Shown: piece by piece, positions 31,612 through 40,943 of the stretch
Layout: every line of letters begins with the position of its first letter
Position numbering within the stretch: position 1 is the stretch's first letter
Source: Bacillus proteolyticus
GTDB taxonomy: Bacteria; Bacillota; Bacilli; Bacillales; Bacillaceae_G
Direction: 5' to 3'
Length of the DNA stretch: 51,240 nt
NCBI RefSeq assembly: GCF_001884065.1
Contig: NZ_MACH01000071.1
Location: 1-51,240, forward strand
The notes under the pieces: generated by a model
Told to the model about the DNA's origin: nothing
Database searches by the model: none
The model's input: only the letters and a program-made list of their open reading frames with translations
Program-made: the position numbers and the translations under genes

Positions 31612-31640
31612 ATTATAGCCAACCATGTTAGCGTTTTCAA
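31612..31640 (-). promoter_or_regulatory. Sigma-A promoter with overlapping CcpA cre site
   Basis: Read leftwards: TTGAAA (31635-31640), exactly 17 bases, TATAAT (31612-31617). The cre sequence TGAAAACGCTAACA (31626-31639) fits TGWAANCGNTNWCA at every position and overlaps the -35 box, so CcpA binding would block RNA polymerase when glucose is present. The RAT follows about 20 bases downstream. Confidence 0.88.
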
Positions 31641-31926
31641 TAAGTTTTTATAATTACATATTATTTCCTGTTTTTTCAACTGGTTTGACAGTACATGTTG
31701 ACCATAAGGTTCGTAGCATAAATTGAATATGAATCATAGCTAGCAATACTCTACTATGCATAGATTTGAACTACTCACCACTTCAAATAGTCCGTGAGGG
31801 TATTAAGTATTGACGCTCTTTTTTGTTATCATAAGAAAACGAACAGTTCTATTAGCATAGTCTGTTCGTTTAAAAAAGAGATAGGAATAGGGCCATACCC
31901 TTATGAAGAAACTTTACACTAAAACC
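31641..31926. other. Intergenic with terminator
   Basis: 31837-31872 is a hairpin (AAACGAACAG paired with CTGTTCGTTT), probably terminating the leftward lipase gene or transcription from the left. Nothing else recognised. Confidence 0.45.
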
Positions 31927-33342
31927 TTAATTTGTAATAGCGTATATTTTCACTGTAAATTTGTTAGTTGCGCCACTTGGGTTTGCAATATAGTATTTAG
32001 AATTTGTATATGCTTCAGTCCTAGATCCATTCGAAATGTTTCCCCAACGAACAGAATCCGTCCCCAGAGAAACATCAATCATAACATTGAAGGAAATAGT
32101 AGAAGCATTATCTTTTTCTGTAGGCTCGATAACCCATTTTAATCCCTTTGTTCCTGTGGGTAAATTATTAATGCTAAAGTTTTGACTTGATCGATTTTTT
32201 TGTCCAGATAATGGATTCGATTCAGAAGAAATTTGGGAAATTAATATTTCTTTTTCACTTGAGTCTATCCCATTTAATCTGATAATACTATCTATTAAAC
32301 CTGGTCCAGGAAAATCAGCAGCAATAATACCAGAATGCTTAATACCACTTTGTTCTATGAAATCAGTTCCAAGTGTATTCATTCCCCCATAAAATACTTG
32401 TCCATTTATGTCTCGAGGGAAATCTCTCCATTCATTTGTTACATTTTTTTGAATCAGTTTTGGATTACTATTAGTATTTCTGCTCTCTTTTCCGCTTGCA
32501 ACAAACCAAGGGTAACAATTATTCAATAATGCTGCTGCACCACCCGTGCCACTAAAATGGTTGAGATAAATCTTACCATTGTTAAAGTTATTATTTGCAT
32601 TTAGAAGATGGGTTTTCACCGCATTCCATTTTTCATACATTCCGTCTGGTCCAGTGCCAACTTCAAACTTATCTTGGGTATTCAAAGATTCATAATTAAT
32701 ACCATATTCTTGAGATGCCGAGAAATTTTGTAATATTACAATTTTCCCTCGAACATCTCCTAGCTTAGGATTATTTTTTTCTGAGGATGGTACAGAATTC
32801 GGATCCCAAAAATAGGAAGCATTACGGTCTTTATAATTTTTAAATATTTCCTCGAATGATAGCGAGCCACTTTCAGGATCAGTATCTTCCTTTAAACGCA
32901 TTAAAATAGTTTCTTTAGGATTATCTCTTAGAAATTGAATTGTCTCTTTTAATACATCTTCAAACATTGCTTTTTGATTTACAATTCCATGGTGCATCGC
33001 AAAAGAATCTTTTACACGTTTAACACGCATGTCTACATAACGAATTCCTGCATTGAATTGTTGAGATAGGGTCATTGTTTGATTTCTTGTCAAATTTTCA
33101 TCAATAAAACTTGCCCCATGTAAAGCCATTGAACCATGAGTCCCCGGGATAGATACTTCGCTTATTCTTTTTGTATCTTCTAGTTTTGACATCCATGTTG
33201 GATTTTGATAGCCTATATTGGATTCATAGGAATAACCTGGATGACTATCAGCAAATACTGTAGAAGTCGTACATAAACTTGCAAGTGTAAAACAAGTAAG
33301 GATTCCACTTTTTAAGATGTTTTTCATTTTTATTTTCTTCAT
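31927..33342 (-). CDS. Secreted PI-PLC X-domain protein with C-terminal extension
   Basis: Start at ATG 33342, behind AGGAGAG; the longer frame to 33531 is not supported. 471 residues with a signal peptide ending STVFA. The catalytic X domain follows: ISEVSIPGTHGSMALHG (first His near 69), IRYVDMRVKR (Arg) and FAMHHGI (second His near 117-118), then GKIVILQNF and a beta-rich tail of about 150 residues (NNLPTGTKGLKWVIEP, FTVKIYAITN). Classical B. cereus PI-PLC has GTHDS and no tail, so this is a paralogue. The Gly replacing the catalytic-triad Asp may change the reaction. No PlcR box was found in its upstream region. Confidence 0.85.
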   Translation of the reverse strand: MKKIKMKNILKSGILTCFTLASLCTTSTVFADSHPGYSYESNIGYQNPTWMSKLEDTKRISEVSIPGTHGSMALHGASFIDENLTRNQTMTLSQQFNAGIRYVDMRVKRVKDSFAMHHGIVNQKAMFEDVLKETIQFLRDNPKETILMRLKEDTDPESGSLSFEEIFKNYKDRNASYFWDPNSVPSSEKNNPKLGDVRGKIVILQNFSASQEYGINYESLNTQDKFEVGTGPDGMYEKWNAVKTHLLNANNNFNNGKIYLNHFSGTGGAAALLNNCYPWFVASGKESRNTNSNPKLIQKNVTNEWRDFPRDINGQVFYGGMNTLGTDFIEQSGIKHSGIIAADFPGPGLIDSIIRLNGIDSSEKEILISQISSESNPLSGQKNRSSQNFSINNLPTGTKGLKWVIEPTEKDNASTISFNVMIDVSLGTDSVRWGNISNGSRTEAYTNSKYYIANPSGATNKFTVKIYAITN

Positions 33343-33541
33343 TATATCTCTCCTAACTTTTAAAAGATTAGTCTCATAAAATAAGGTACGTTTTTTTACA
33401 ATATACATTGCTTCTTTTCCCAGAATAATGAAATTTTCTGCTTGAAAATATTTTTGATAGCGGTCAGTTACTTGAAATTTTGAAGGGCCATAGTGGTTCA
33501 TCCAACAACCATCAGATTCATACATATACAAATTTCATAGA

Positions 33542-33680
33542 GCTGAACCCTAGACATGTAAAGACACCATTCTTCATCATACTTCACGGATTTTAAAAAG
33601 AATCGAAGCCACTCATTTTTTAAACAAACAAAACAGAAGTCTTAAACAAGACTCCTATTTTGTGATATATAATGATAGAC
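33542..33680 (+). mobile_element. IS240-type 3' remnant with conserved hairpin
   Basis: 33555-33663 aligns with 44290-44425 of the intact IS, minus a roughly 30-base deletion: shared CATGTAAAGA, then CATCATACTTCACG against CATGCTTCACG, then AAACAAAC and the hairpin. Hairpin 33628-33663 pairs ACAAAA.AG.AGTCTT with AAGACT.CT.TTTTGT, 14 of 16. It lies between two leftward genes and can terminate the leftward 33821 gene only as a readthrough barrier downstream of it. Confidence 0.65.
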
Positions 33681-33820
33681 AAGATGGTTAACAAATTAAG
33701 AAAATACAACAGATGTGTTAATACTTGGTTTATATTTATATAAAAGTTTTTTATAACAAGGATGCTTACGAAAAATGGGCTTCTGCAAAACTAAACAATA
33801 ACTTATTTCCCCTTCAATTT

Positions 33821-34390
33821 CTACTCATTAAAAGTTAAACTAACTACAGTGGCAATTGATTGTGCTGCTTGTTCCCAGCTTCCATCTATAACTTTTCCAA
33901 GCTGTTGACCAAGTGAGTTTAAATCGTTTGGATTAACTGGGATTCCATTATACGCAGCAAGAATTGATAAAAGCGGAGCCACAAATGGTGTAAAACCACC
34001 CCTATCAATATTAAATACAGGCTTATCTATCACCTTTCCATCTTGAACTGTAAACTCATAATAAAATTGATCATCTGGACGAAAACTTAAATGATGAGAA
34101 ATTTGTCCCTTAACATATTTTTTACCGCCAGCTAAATTTACAACTTCAATTGGTTTTACATTAAATTCATGATCGAATACTTTGATTTTTTTGACTTCTG
34201 GACCATTTAAAGCAGCATTAACAGCTGTTTCCAAATTACTCTGTGCAAACGGTTGAATACTAATTTGTGACTCTTTTTGTTGGATAGGAGCTTCTTTTTC
34301 TGCAGCAAACACCGATGTAGTAGGTAATGCACCTGTAGCTAACGTAGCTGCAAGAGCTGTTGTCATGATCATCTTACTCTTCATTTTCAT
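33821..34390 (-). CDS. Secreted protein, unknown family
   Basis: 189 residues. A clear signal peptide ends TTSVFA, followed by an acidic/Gln-rich spacer. The mature domain has short charged motifs (VKKIKVFDHEFNVKPIEV, YVKGQISHHLSFRPDDQFYY) and a hydrophobic C-terminal third. No catalytic motif recognised. GGGGAAG ribosome binding site upstream. It lies beside the PI-PLC-like gene on the same strand but 480 bases away, so it is probably separately transcribed. Confidence 0.75.
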   Translation of the reverse strand: MKMKSKMIMTTALAATLATGALPTTSVFAAEKEAPIQQKESQISIQPFAQSNLETAVNAALNGPEVKKIKVFDHEFNVKPIEVVNLAGGKKYVKGQISHHLSFRPDDQFYYEFTVQDGKVIDKPVFNIDRGGFTPFVAPLLSILAAYNGIPVNPNDLNSLGQQLGKVIDGSWEQAAQSIATVVSLTFNE

Positions 34391-34817
34391 AGTTTTCTTC
34401 CCCCTTTAAGTTATGATATATAACCTTTTAAATACTGACACCGTACATTGTTTTTATCGTAATATACACCAAAGACTAGTATAAGAACACCCGATAAGTA
34501 ATGTCAGAAAATTAAAATGAATTATATATGTATTTACAATAATACCTATGTGCACATTTTTTCGCAATTTTCAGATAAACAATTAGATAATAGCCTTTTA
34601 TAAGATAATTTATCATCTTAAATCTTTATATATACTCTTTAAACATAGTAAAATTATGTTGCCAATACTATAATTGAAGCGAAAAATCATATTAAAGTTA
34701 ATAAATTAACACAAATTTTCATATTTATTTTTAGGTTCTGTTACAAACTTTCTTAACAGATAAAAGATGAGAGGGTTTACAAGGTGAGTATCTTAAATTC
34801 ATAAGTTATTATCTAAC
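34391..34817. other. Intergenic
   Basis: AT-rich upstream region of the secreted-protein gene. No further gene or operator recognised. Confidence 0.35.
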
Positions 34818-34858
34818 TGCTGGTGTTCACCATCCAATGAAACCAGTAACTACATCAA
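34818..34858. repeat. Dispersed ~38-bp repeat (copy of 18432-18475)
   Basis: GCTGGTGTTCACCATCCA and AACCAGTAACTACATC match the copy at 18432 with a few substitutions, same orientation and same position directly before a strong terminator. Confidence 0.55.
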
Positions 34859-34896
34859 AAAAAGTGCTCCTAGATTTATCTAGGAGCACTTTTTTA
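34858..34896. terminator. Perfect bidirectional terminator
   Basis: AAAAAAGTGCTCCTAGA pairs perfectly with TCTAGGAGCACTTTTTT around TTTA. Its right edge overlaps the stop codon of the leftward YkvS-like gene, which it terminates. Confidence 0.9.
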
Positions 34897-35124
34897 GGAA
34901 ATACTCTTCTCTCCATGCTTACTAATCCTTTCATAACAGCCATGTTTGACAACTTGACGAATTTCTATTAATTCATTTTCTTGAATTTGGAGTATTTCTG
35001 AAACATCTACAACAATTGTATTTGTTAGAACGTTTACCACATATCCAATTAATTTTAAGGAAGGATTGTCACGATAAGGAAATTGGACATAATCCCCTGT
35101 TTTTACTGTAATTATTTTTTCCAT
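34894..35124 (-). CDS. YkvS-like DUF2187 protein
   Basis: Start at ATG 35124 behind GGGAGG; 76 residues. It reads KTGDYVQFPYRDNPSLKLIG, then YVVNVLTNTIVVDVSEI, a single small SH3-like/KOW-like beta-barrel domain typical of the DUF2187 (YkvS) family of Bacillus. Function unknown; cytosolic. Single-gene unit ended by the overlapping terminator. Confidence 0.82.
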   Translation of the reverse strand: MEKIITVKTGDYVQFPYRDNPSLKLIGYVVNVLTNTIVVDVSEILQIQENELIEIRQVVKHGCYERISKHGEKSIS

Positions 35125-35264
35125 ATAAAAACCTCCCAAGTGTATTTTATATTTATAGTTCATTAGATCTGTTCCATATTCCTTCTCAATATATCCAGGT
35201 TACAATAAATGTATTAGTCTAAAGACTATCCACATCCTCAATCGTATTCAAAGGAGAAAAAGAC

Positions 35265-35390
35265 GTGTTAAATAGGATTGCATTACAAGAACAAGTAGAG
35301 AAAAGAAAGCAAAGGTTCCTAATATTAGTAGAACAATACAGCTATACCCACTCTATTTTCCTAGCCCCTAGCTACGAATTGGTTAAATGA
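35265..35390 (+). CDS. Spo0E-like protein lacking the active-site motif (probably inactive)
   Basis: A 41-codon frame with a strong AAGGAG site seven bases before GTG 35265. ALQEQVEKRKQRFLILVEQY then SYTHSIFLAPSYELVK resembles Spo0E-family phosphatases, which dephosphorylate Spo0A~P and carry an SQELD motif. Here the motif reads SYELV: the essential Asp is gone, and a stop follows two codons later, before the usual C-terminal residues. I read this as a degraded copy of a small sporulation regulator; assignment rests on the helix pattern and motif position only. Confidence 0.5.
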   Translation: MLNRIALQEQVEKRKQRFLILVEQYSYTHSIFLAPSYELVK

Positions 35391-35858
35391 GTTTATAAAC
35401 TCATTTGTTCCCATAATACCTAATAGATATATGCTTCATATGGTTCTCACATCTATCAAGCATACTCAACAATTACTTTTCTCTAGTAAAGTAATAGGAA
35501 CATCTATGTCCCCATTGACTTCAAACTGAGTTCTCCTCCTTTTCAAATACTATTTCAATAATTGGGATTACAGTAATTTCATATAATTTTTTCATCTACT
35601 TTTTGTAGCAATGCTCCTATAAGAAATGCTACTTTACTTCTTCATATTATTTTATAAAAAGTATTTTTCAGGCCAATTATTTTCATAAATTGAACCCCAA
35701 TGATTTCACTATTTTGGATAAGTTTCTTCTATAGAGAAATTAAATTTGATATGAAAGATTGGAATACCTTCGCTTTATATTTATTTTTTCATTATAATAT
35801 TCAAAGGAAGTAGGAAAAATGGAACATAATAATTTATCAGACGGAGAGAGAATAATAT
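35391..35858. other. Intergenic
   Basis: AT-rich. A perfect 18-base palindrome ATGAGTTTATAAACTCAT starts at 35387, overlapping the Spo0E-like stop. No gene recognised. Confidence 0.35.
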
Positions 35859-36008
35859 ATGTACCCAAAATTCATTGACAAAATAGCGCTTTCGAAAGCT
35901 CATAAAGATTTATTAATTAAACTGTATAATAAAGAAATTTCAAGAAGTGAGTATAATCGGTTGGTAGATACGTTTTATCGGCCACAACAGAAAGAAACTA
36001 TGAAGTAA
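35859..36008 (+). CDS. Small hypothetical protein, 49 aa
   Basis: ATG 35859 follows GGAGAG at good distance. The product is charged and helical (YPKFIDKIALSKAHKDLLIK then LYNKEISRSEYNRLVDTFY). Codon pattern and charged composition look genuine. No signal or membrane segment. Family not recognised. Confidence 0.55.
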   Translation: MYPKFIDKIALSKAHKDLLIKLYNKEISRSEYNRLVDTFYRPQQKETMK

Positions 36009-36032
36009 GTGTTTATGTAAAAATAAGGAATC

Positions 36033-36214
36033 ACATATAAAGTAAAGCTACATCAAGAACACTTCAAAACCTATATATCAAGTGACCATTATAAAATATA
36101 CCTTTCAGGTACCATGCGGATCGACAGAATCAAAGCGTTGCCAGATGGACAAAAAATAATTATGAGCGGTGAAGAAATTCAAAATAATATCAACTTTTTC
36201 TGTTTTACCGCTTA
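36033..36214 (+). pseudogene. Open frame without start, probable gene fragment
   Basis: A frame reads TYKVKLHQEHFKTYISSDHY, then YLSGTMRIDRIKALPDGQ, IIMSGEEIQ and stops at 36214. Sequence is protein-like, but the frame is closed by TAA at the 5' side and the first ATG falls in the middle without a ribosome binding site. Either an unusual start (ATA/ATC after AAGGA) or a decayed gene. Confidence 0.35.
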
Positions 36215-36982
36215 GTATGATGTTATTAATTTTTAAAAAGAAGAAAACGATTACAATTTTTAACTATTCCACTAAAATATAACGATAATTTTAGTGCCCT
36301 ATCACAAGCTGGATAAATAAAATCCCACCTGAAATGAAAAAATACGCTATCCTTTCTGTAGAATCATAGGAAAGGATGGCGTATTTTTGAGTGAATTTAT
36401 ACCCAGGTCTATTTACTTAATATGGTGGCCCTCATTGTAAAAACTAAAATAAATTACATTTTGCAGCAAAATCAATTCATAATAATTAATCAAAAGACGA
36501 TTATACAAATAGCTGCTGATCCTTTCTATATAGACGTTTTCATCCCCCTTAAAAATAATGAATTAACTAAATTTCACCACAATTAAATGACATATATCAT
36601 ACTCATGTGGAGTTGGCATAATCACTCATTATCTTAGTAGACAAAAAAGCTAATTTTGGGGGTACCTCAAAACACTACTATCAAGCTAGCCAAAAAAAAC
36701 TAATATTTTGGCATATAAAAACACCATAAACCATCATTTGTGATGTTATAGTAACTATCTTGGTTTAATCATAATAAAAAAGTAAAAGGAACTAGTATTA
36801 TACTAGTTCCTTTTACTTAGAGACTCATATTAGGCAGGGTACCATAGAATATGAATCAATTAAACATGAAGAAAAAAGATACCAATCTTTTATAATTAAA
36901 TACTAGCAAATATTTTCAGAAAAATCATCATTTATTTGTTGGATATTTATTCCTTATTATATTATCTATTCACACTAGGATT
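36215..36982. other. Intergenic with two terminators
   Basis: 36336-36389: AAAATACGC.ATCCTTTC paired with GAAAGGAT.GCGTATTTT. 36778-36822: AAAAGTAAAAGGAACTAGTA paired with TACTAGTTCCTTTTACTT. Both are strong intrinsic terminators, although only one gene (leftward alsT) needs one here. No coding sequence recognised between them. Confidence 0.6.
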
Positions 36983-38443
36983 TCATGAAGCGTTTTTTTC
37001 ATTATCCTTTTTGTATTTAGTCTCCCAAAAATCAGCATTTTTAATGCCCAATCCTTGCGGATTAAATACAGGATCCTTGCCTTTTTTCTTTTGCCTTTCA
37101 TAATCTTTTAAAGTTAAAAGTGCTGGTTTTTGTAGCAATAAAATAGCAACAATATTAATCCAAGCCATAATCCCAACACCAATATCACCCAAAATCCATG
37201 CAGTTGTAGAACTTTTTACACAGCTATAGAACACAGCTCCTAGAAAAATAAATCTTAATACAAATGACATCCACGGACGATCTTTATATCGGTTTAAATA
37301 TTCAATATTTGTTTCGGCAATATAGTAATATGCCATAATGGTTGTAATAGCAAAAAATAGTAAGCTAATCGCAATAAAACTATTTCCGAAACCAGGGAAT
37401 ACTGATTCAACAGCTGCCTGTGTATATCCAGGGCCCGGTTGTGCCCCATTCAAATTATTCACAATAAACGATTTTCCGCTTACATCAAATACGTTATACA
37501 TACCCGTAATAATCATCATAAACGCTGTTGCTGAACAAACAAATAATGTATCAATGTAAACGGAAAATGCCTGTACAAGACCTTGCTTAGCCGGATGTGA
37601 CACTTCAGCTGCCGCAGCAGCATGTGGGCCAGTTCCTTGTCCAGCCTCATTTGAATAAATACCCCGTTTTACACCCCAAGAAATCGCTAACCCAATAATC
37701 CCTCCGAAAGTAGCTTCTAATGCAAATGCACTCTTAAAAATCAACATGAATGCTTCTGGCAATTTTTCAATATTCATAAACACAATTACGCAGGCAACCA
37801 GAATATATCCAACGGCCATAAACGGCACAATAACCTGTGCAACATTAACAATACGTTTAACCCCACCAAAAATAATAAGTGCCAATGCTATAACTAATAT
37901 GACACCTGAAATAGATGTATTTATACCAAAAGCTGTTTCTAAACTAGAGACTATACTATTTGCTTGTACGCCTGGAAGCAGTATTCCTGTTGCTAGAATG
38001 GTTGCTATAGCAAAGAAAATTGCATACCATTTAATTCCCAATCCTTTTTCAATGTAATACGCTGGGCCACCGCGAAATTGACCTCGATGCTTAGTTTTGT
38101 ATATTTGAGCCAGTGTCGATTCTACATAAGCTGAGCCTGAACCTAAGAAAGCTACAATCCACATCCAAAACACGGCTCCTGGTCCTCCAAAAGCAATCGC
38201 TGTTGCAACACCAGCGATATTACCTGTTCCAACACGTCCTGATAAAGAAAGAGCTAATGCTTGAAATGAAGAGACACCAGCTTCGGATTTTTCTCCTTGA
38301 AAAGTAAGCTTTATCATTTCGCGCACATGGCGTATCTGTAGAAATTTCGTGCGGGCTGAAAAATATAACCCCGTTCCTAGACATAAATAAACCAATGCAG
38401 GACTCCAAATAAGATTATTTAACCAATTTATGAAAGAATCCAC
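36983..38443 (-). CDS. Sodium:alanine/glycine symporter (AGCS family, AlsT-like)
   Basis: GTG 38443 is preferred since AAAGGAG lies eight bases upstream and overlaps the alternative GTG. 486 residues, about ten helices. AGCS signatures: FQALALSLSGRVGTGNIAGV, GSGSAYVESTLAQIYK, GGPAYYIEKGLG, GIYSNEAGQGTGPHAAAAA. It imports alanine, glycine or glutamine with Na+. Single gene, leftward, divergent from brnQ. Intact. Confidence 0.92.
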   Translation of the reverse strand: MDSFINWLNNLIWSPALVYLCLGTGLYFSARTKFLQIRHVREMIKLTFQGEKSEAGVSSFQALALSLSGRVGTGNIAGVATAIAFGGPGAVFWMWIVAFLGSGSAYVESTLAQIYKTKHRGQFRGGPAYYIEKGLGIKWYAIFFAIATILATGILLPGVQANSIVSSLETAFGINTSISGVILVIALALIIFGGVKRIVNVAQVIVPFMAVGYILVACVIVFMNIEKLPEAFMLIFKSAFALEATFGGIIGLAISWGVKRGIYSNEAGQGTGPHAAAAAEVSHPAKQGLVQAFSVYIDTLFVCSATAFMMIITGMYNVFDVSGKSFIVNNLNGAQPGPGYTQAAVESVFPGFGNSFIAISLLFFAITTIMAYYYIAETNIEYLNRYKDRPWMSFVLRFIFLGAVFYSCVKSSTTAWILGDIGVGIMAWINIVAILLLQKPALLTLKDYERQKKKGKDPVFNPQGLGIKNADFWETKYKKDNEKNAS

Positions 38444-39009
38444 GTATCTCACTCCTTTTATTTTTCTATAAAAACTGAATAGACAGATTTTAAAAACTTA
38501 CATCTGTTTTTTGAAGCCATTTTAGGTGTTAATAGACATCCCATTGAACTAATGATTAAGATTATAAACAGGAGCGTAGTGCAAGAAATGCAATAAAATA
38601 AATTTCTAAAATTACTATTATTGATAAAAATCAGTTCATAAAACCCCTCCTTTTCGCGAAAAATGTCGATTTTTCTGCAATTCCTGTCCATAATAACATG
38701 ATATTTGATAAAACACATTTATTTTTTCAAAAAATCAGATTATTGAGAAGAAGGCGATACAAAATACAAGATAAATATAACTTATAGATTAAATTTCAAT
38801 ATAATAATGTTCGGTATAAAGATATTTCTATAATTAGAGTAAGACAGCACAATACATTTGAGTATTCATATCATTTTATTTAAAATAGTATTTTAAGTAA
38901 AACAAGGAATTTTTTTCATTTTTATTTTTCTGTATTTTCTAATTTCATATGTTATAATGAAAAAAACTTAAATTTCGACATTTTTCGTCAATTAAAAGGA
39001 GAGTGCTCT
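38444..39009. other. Divergent promoter region alsT-like / brnQ
   Basis: An extended -10 (TGTTATAAT, 38950-38958) suits brnQ. 38924-38938 (ATTTTTCTGTATTTT) matches 11 of 15 positions of the CodY motif AATTTTCWGAAAATT, plausible for a branched-chain amino-acid carrier but weak in such AT-rich DNA. An 86-codon minus-strand frame here has no site or family resemblance and is left out. Confidence 0.4.
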
Positions 39010-40335
39010 ATGAAACAATCGTTAACTTTTAAAGAAACAATCCCTATTGGACTTATGTTATTTGCAATATTTTTCGGTGCGGGTAATATGATATTCCCTC
39101 CATTATTAGGATATTCATCTGGAACAAATATTTGGATATCAATTTCGGGATTTGTTGTTAGTAGTATTGGACTTCCATTATTAGCCATCGCTGCTATTTC
39201 CCTTTTTGGTGGAAATGTTAGTACCCTTGCTAGTAGGATTCACCCCGCCTGTGGTGTTATTATCCCTCTAATCATTTATTTAGCAATCGGCCCTTTTTTC
39301 GCCATTCCTCGTACAGGCACTGTTTCATATGAAATGGCAGTTGCCCCCTTTTTAAGTACCACCATGCAAAATCAATGGTATACATTACTTCTATATACAT
39401 TTATATATTTCAGCATAACGTTTTATTTATCTTTAAATCCCTCTAAATTGGTAGATAGAATTGGAAAATATTTAACCCCGCTGTTACTAATCATGATTAG
39501 TATTATTATTGTTAAAGCAATTTCTTCACCAGTTGGATCTATTTCAACACCCTCTGATTCATATCAGGAAGCTCCTTTTTTCAAAGGATTTATTGAAGGA
39601 TTTTTAACAATGGATGCCCTTGCTGCTCTCGTATTTGGAATTATCGTAATTAACGCTATAAAAGAAAAAGGTGTTACAAATAAAAAATCCATTGCTAAAT
39701 CTACTATAGTAGCAGGTCTTATAGCCGCACTTGGATTATCTATCATATATATATCACTTGCTTATATTGGAGCTACTTCTCAAACATTTGGCACATTTGA
39801 AAACGGAAGTGTGTTATTAACAAATGTAGTACAACATTTATTTGGTCAATATGGTCTCTCCTTATTAGGAATTACAATGTTATTTGCATGTTTAACTACA
39901 TCTGTAGGACTCGTTTCAGCATGTGGGAGATTTTTCACAACACTATTTCCAAAGATTTCTTATAACAAAATCATTTTAATTATTTGCTTATTTAGCTTTG
40001 GGGTATCAAACCTTGGTTTGTCTATGCTAATTAAACTTTCCCTACCTATCCTAATTGTTATCTATCCTGTAGCAATTGTGCTAATTATCCTCGCTTTTTT
40101 TGATCGGTTTATAAAAGATAAGCAGGCTGTCTATGTTGGATCAGTTTTAGGAGCATTACTGATTAGTATAGTACAAGGATTAGAAACAGCAGAACTTGCT
40201 AGTGACTCGTTGCTTACTTTCATGCAATACGTTCCTCTATACAATGAAGGAATGGGATGGATTTTAATAGCCTTACTTGGTGGTTTGATTGGTTTGATGA
40301 TTTCAGGAAGAACTAAACAATGTTCTACTACCTAA
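39010..40335 (+). CDS. brnQ: Branched-chain amino-acid:cation symporter
   Basis: 441 residues, 12 helices. The LIVCS family start IPIGLMLFAIFFGAGNMIFP and FFAIPRTGTVSYEM motif are present. It imports Ile/Leu/Val with Na+ or H+. AAAAGGAG lies eight bases before the ATG. The neighbouring divergent AGCS carrier makes this an amino-acid uptake pair. Possible CodY control is inferred from a weak motif upstream. Intact. The B. cereus group has several brnQ paralogues; which one this is cannot be told. Confidence 0.93.
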   Translation: MKQSLTFKETIPIGLMLFAIFFGAGNMIFPPLLGYSSGTNIWISISGFVVSSIGLPLLAIAAISLFGGNVSTLASRIHPACGVIIPLIIYLAIGPFFAIPRTGTVSYEMAVAPFLSTTMQNQWYTLLLYTFIYFSITFYLSLNPSKLVDRIGKYLTPLLLIMISIIIVKAISSPVGSISTPSDSYQEAPFFKGFIEGFLTMDALAALVFGIIVINAIKEKGVTNKKSIAKSTIVAGLIAALGLSIIYISLAYIGATSQTFGTFENGSVLLTNVVQHLFGQYGLSLLGITMLFACLTTSVGLVSACGRFFTTLFPKISYNKIILIICLFSFGVSNLGLSMLIKLSLPILIVIYPVAIVLIILAFFDRFIKDKQAVYVGSVLGALLISIVQGLETAELASDSLLTFMQYVPLYNEGMGWILIALLGGLIGLMISGRTKQCSTT

Positions 40336-40589
40336 AATCATTAAGGCAATTGTAAACATTGGAACAATGTAACTCTAAAGGGGCGTCTGATTCGTGTACA
40401 AAAAGAAAATATATAAACGAAAATAGTATCGGGATTGAATTTTTCCTGGTATTAACATTATGTTAGCTGAATCACAGTTACAACATTTGAAATAATTCTT
40501 TTTCTCTTAAATAAGGATTTTGTTAAAAACTTAAATGCATATGTTTTTCGTTATATAATTAAGTTATCAATATATTAGGAGTGTTAAGT

Positions 40590-40754
40590 GTGTCAGAAAC
40601 AATAATGATTTTGTTATACATCTGTTTCGGAATGAGTGCAGTTTTTAGCTTAATAAAGGAATTTCGAAAGCCACAGAAGAATCAGTTCTTGGTTGTATTT
40701 GATTCTCTAATTTTGATAGGAGCTATATTTTTAATAGCTAGTATCTTTATCTAA
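40590..40754 (+). CDS. Small two-helix membrane protein, 54 aa
   Basis: GTG 40590 follows AGGAG by nine bases. Two hydrophobic helices (MILLYICFGMSAVFSLI and VFDSLILIGAIFLIASIF) flank a basic loop (KEFRKPQKNQ). It is followed closely by the hairpin at 40783, its probable terminator. Family unknown. Confidence 0.65.
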   Translation: MSETIMILLYICFGMSAVFSLIKEFRKPQKNQFLVVFDSLILIGAIFLIASIFI

Positions 40755-40782
40755 ATTACATACGATACTCTCCAGGGATTGA

Positions 40783-40806
40783 AGCAGCTAGCAAAAGCTA
40801 ACTGCT
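40783..40806 (+). repeat. 24-base hairpin, identical to 9613-9636 in inverse orientation
   Basis: AGCAGCTAGC-AAAA-GCTAACTGCT followed by TTTTTT. Exact reverse complement of the copy at 9613. It serves here as an intrinsic terminator for the 54-residue gene. Confidence 0.75.
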
Positions 40807-40943
40807 TTTTTAATTTAAATAACGCTTTTGTTGAAAATTTATATTCTTTTAAATTATCGGTTCTACTTCTCTTCTCTTGTTCATATGCCAAGTTCTTTAT
40901 TCATACACTAAAAATAATTGGCATTACTGAATGGAGGGAAAAA

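Noticed and set aside
33343-33531. N-terminal extension of the PI-PLC-like protein
   Set aside because: AGGAGAG and a classic signal peptide start at 33342; the extension would bury the signal sequence.
38458-38718. 86-codon minus ORF upstream of the AGCS carrier
   Set aside because: No ribosome binding site, Cys/Ile-rich AT-driven composition, inside a divergent promoter region.
38924-38938. CodY box before brnQ
   Set aside because: Only 11 of 15 positions in a T-rich tract; mentioned as weak, not listed as a separate site.
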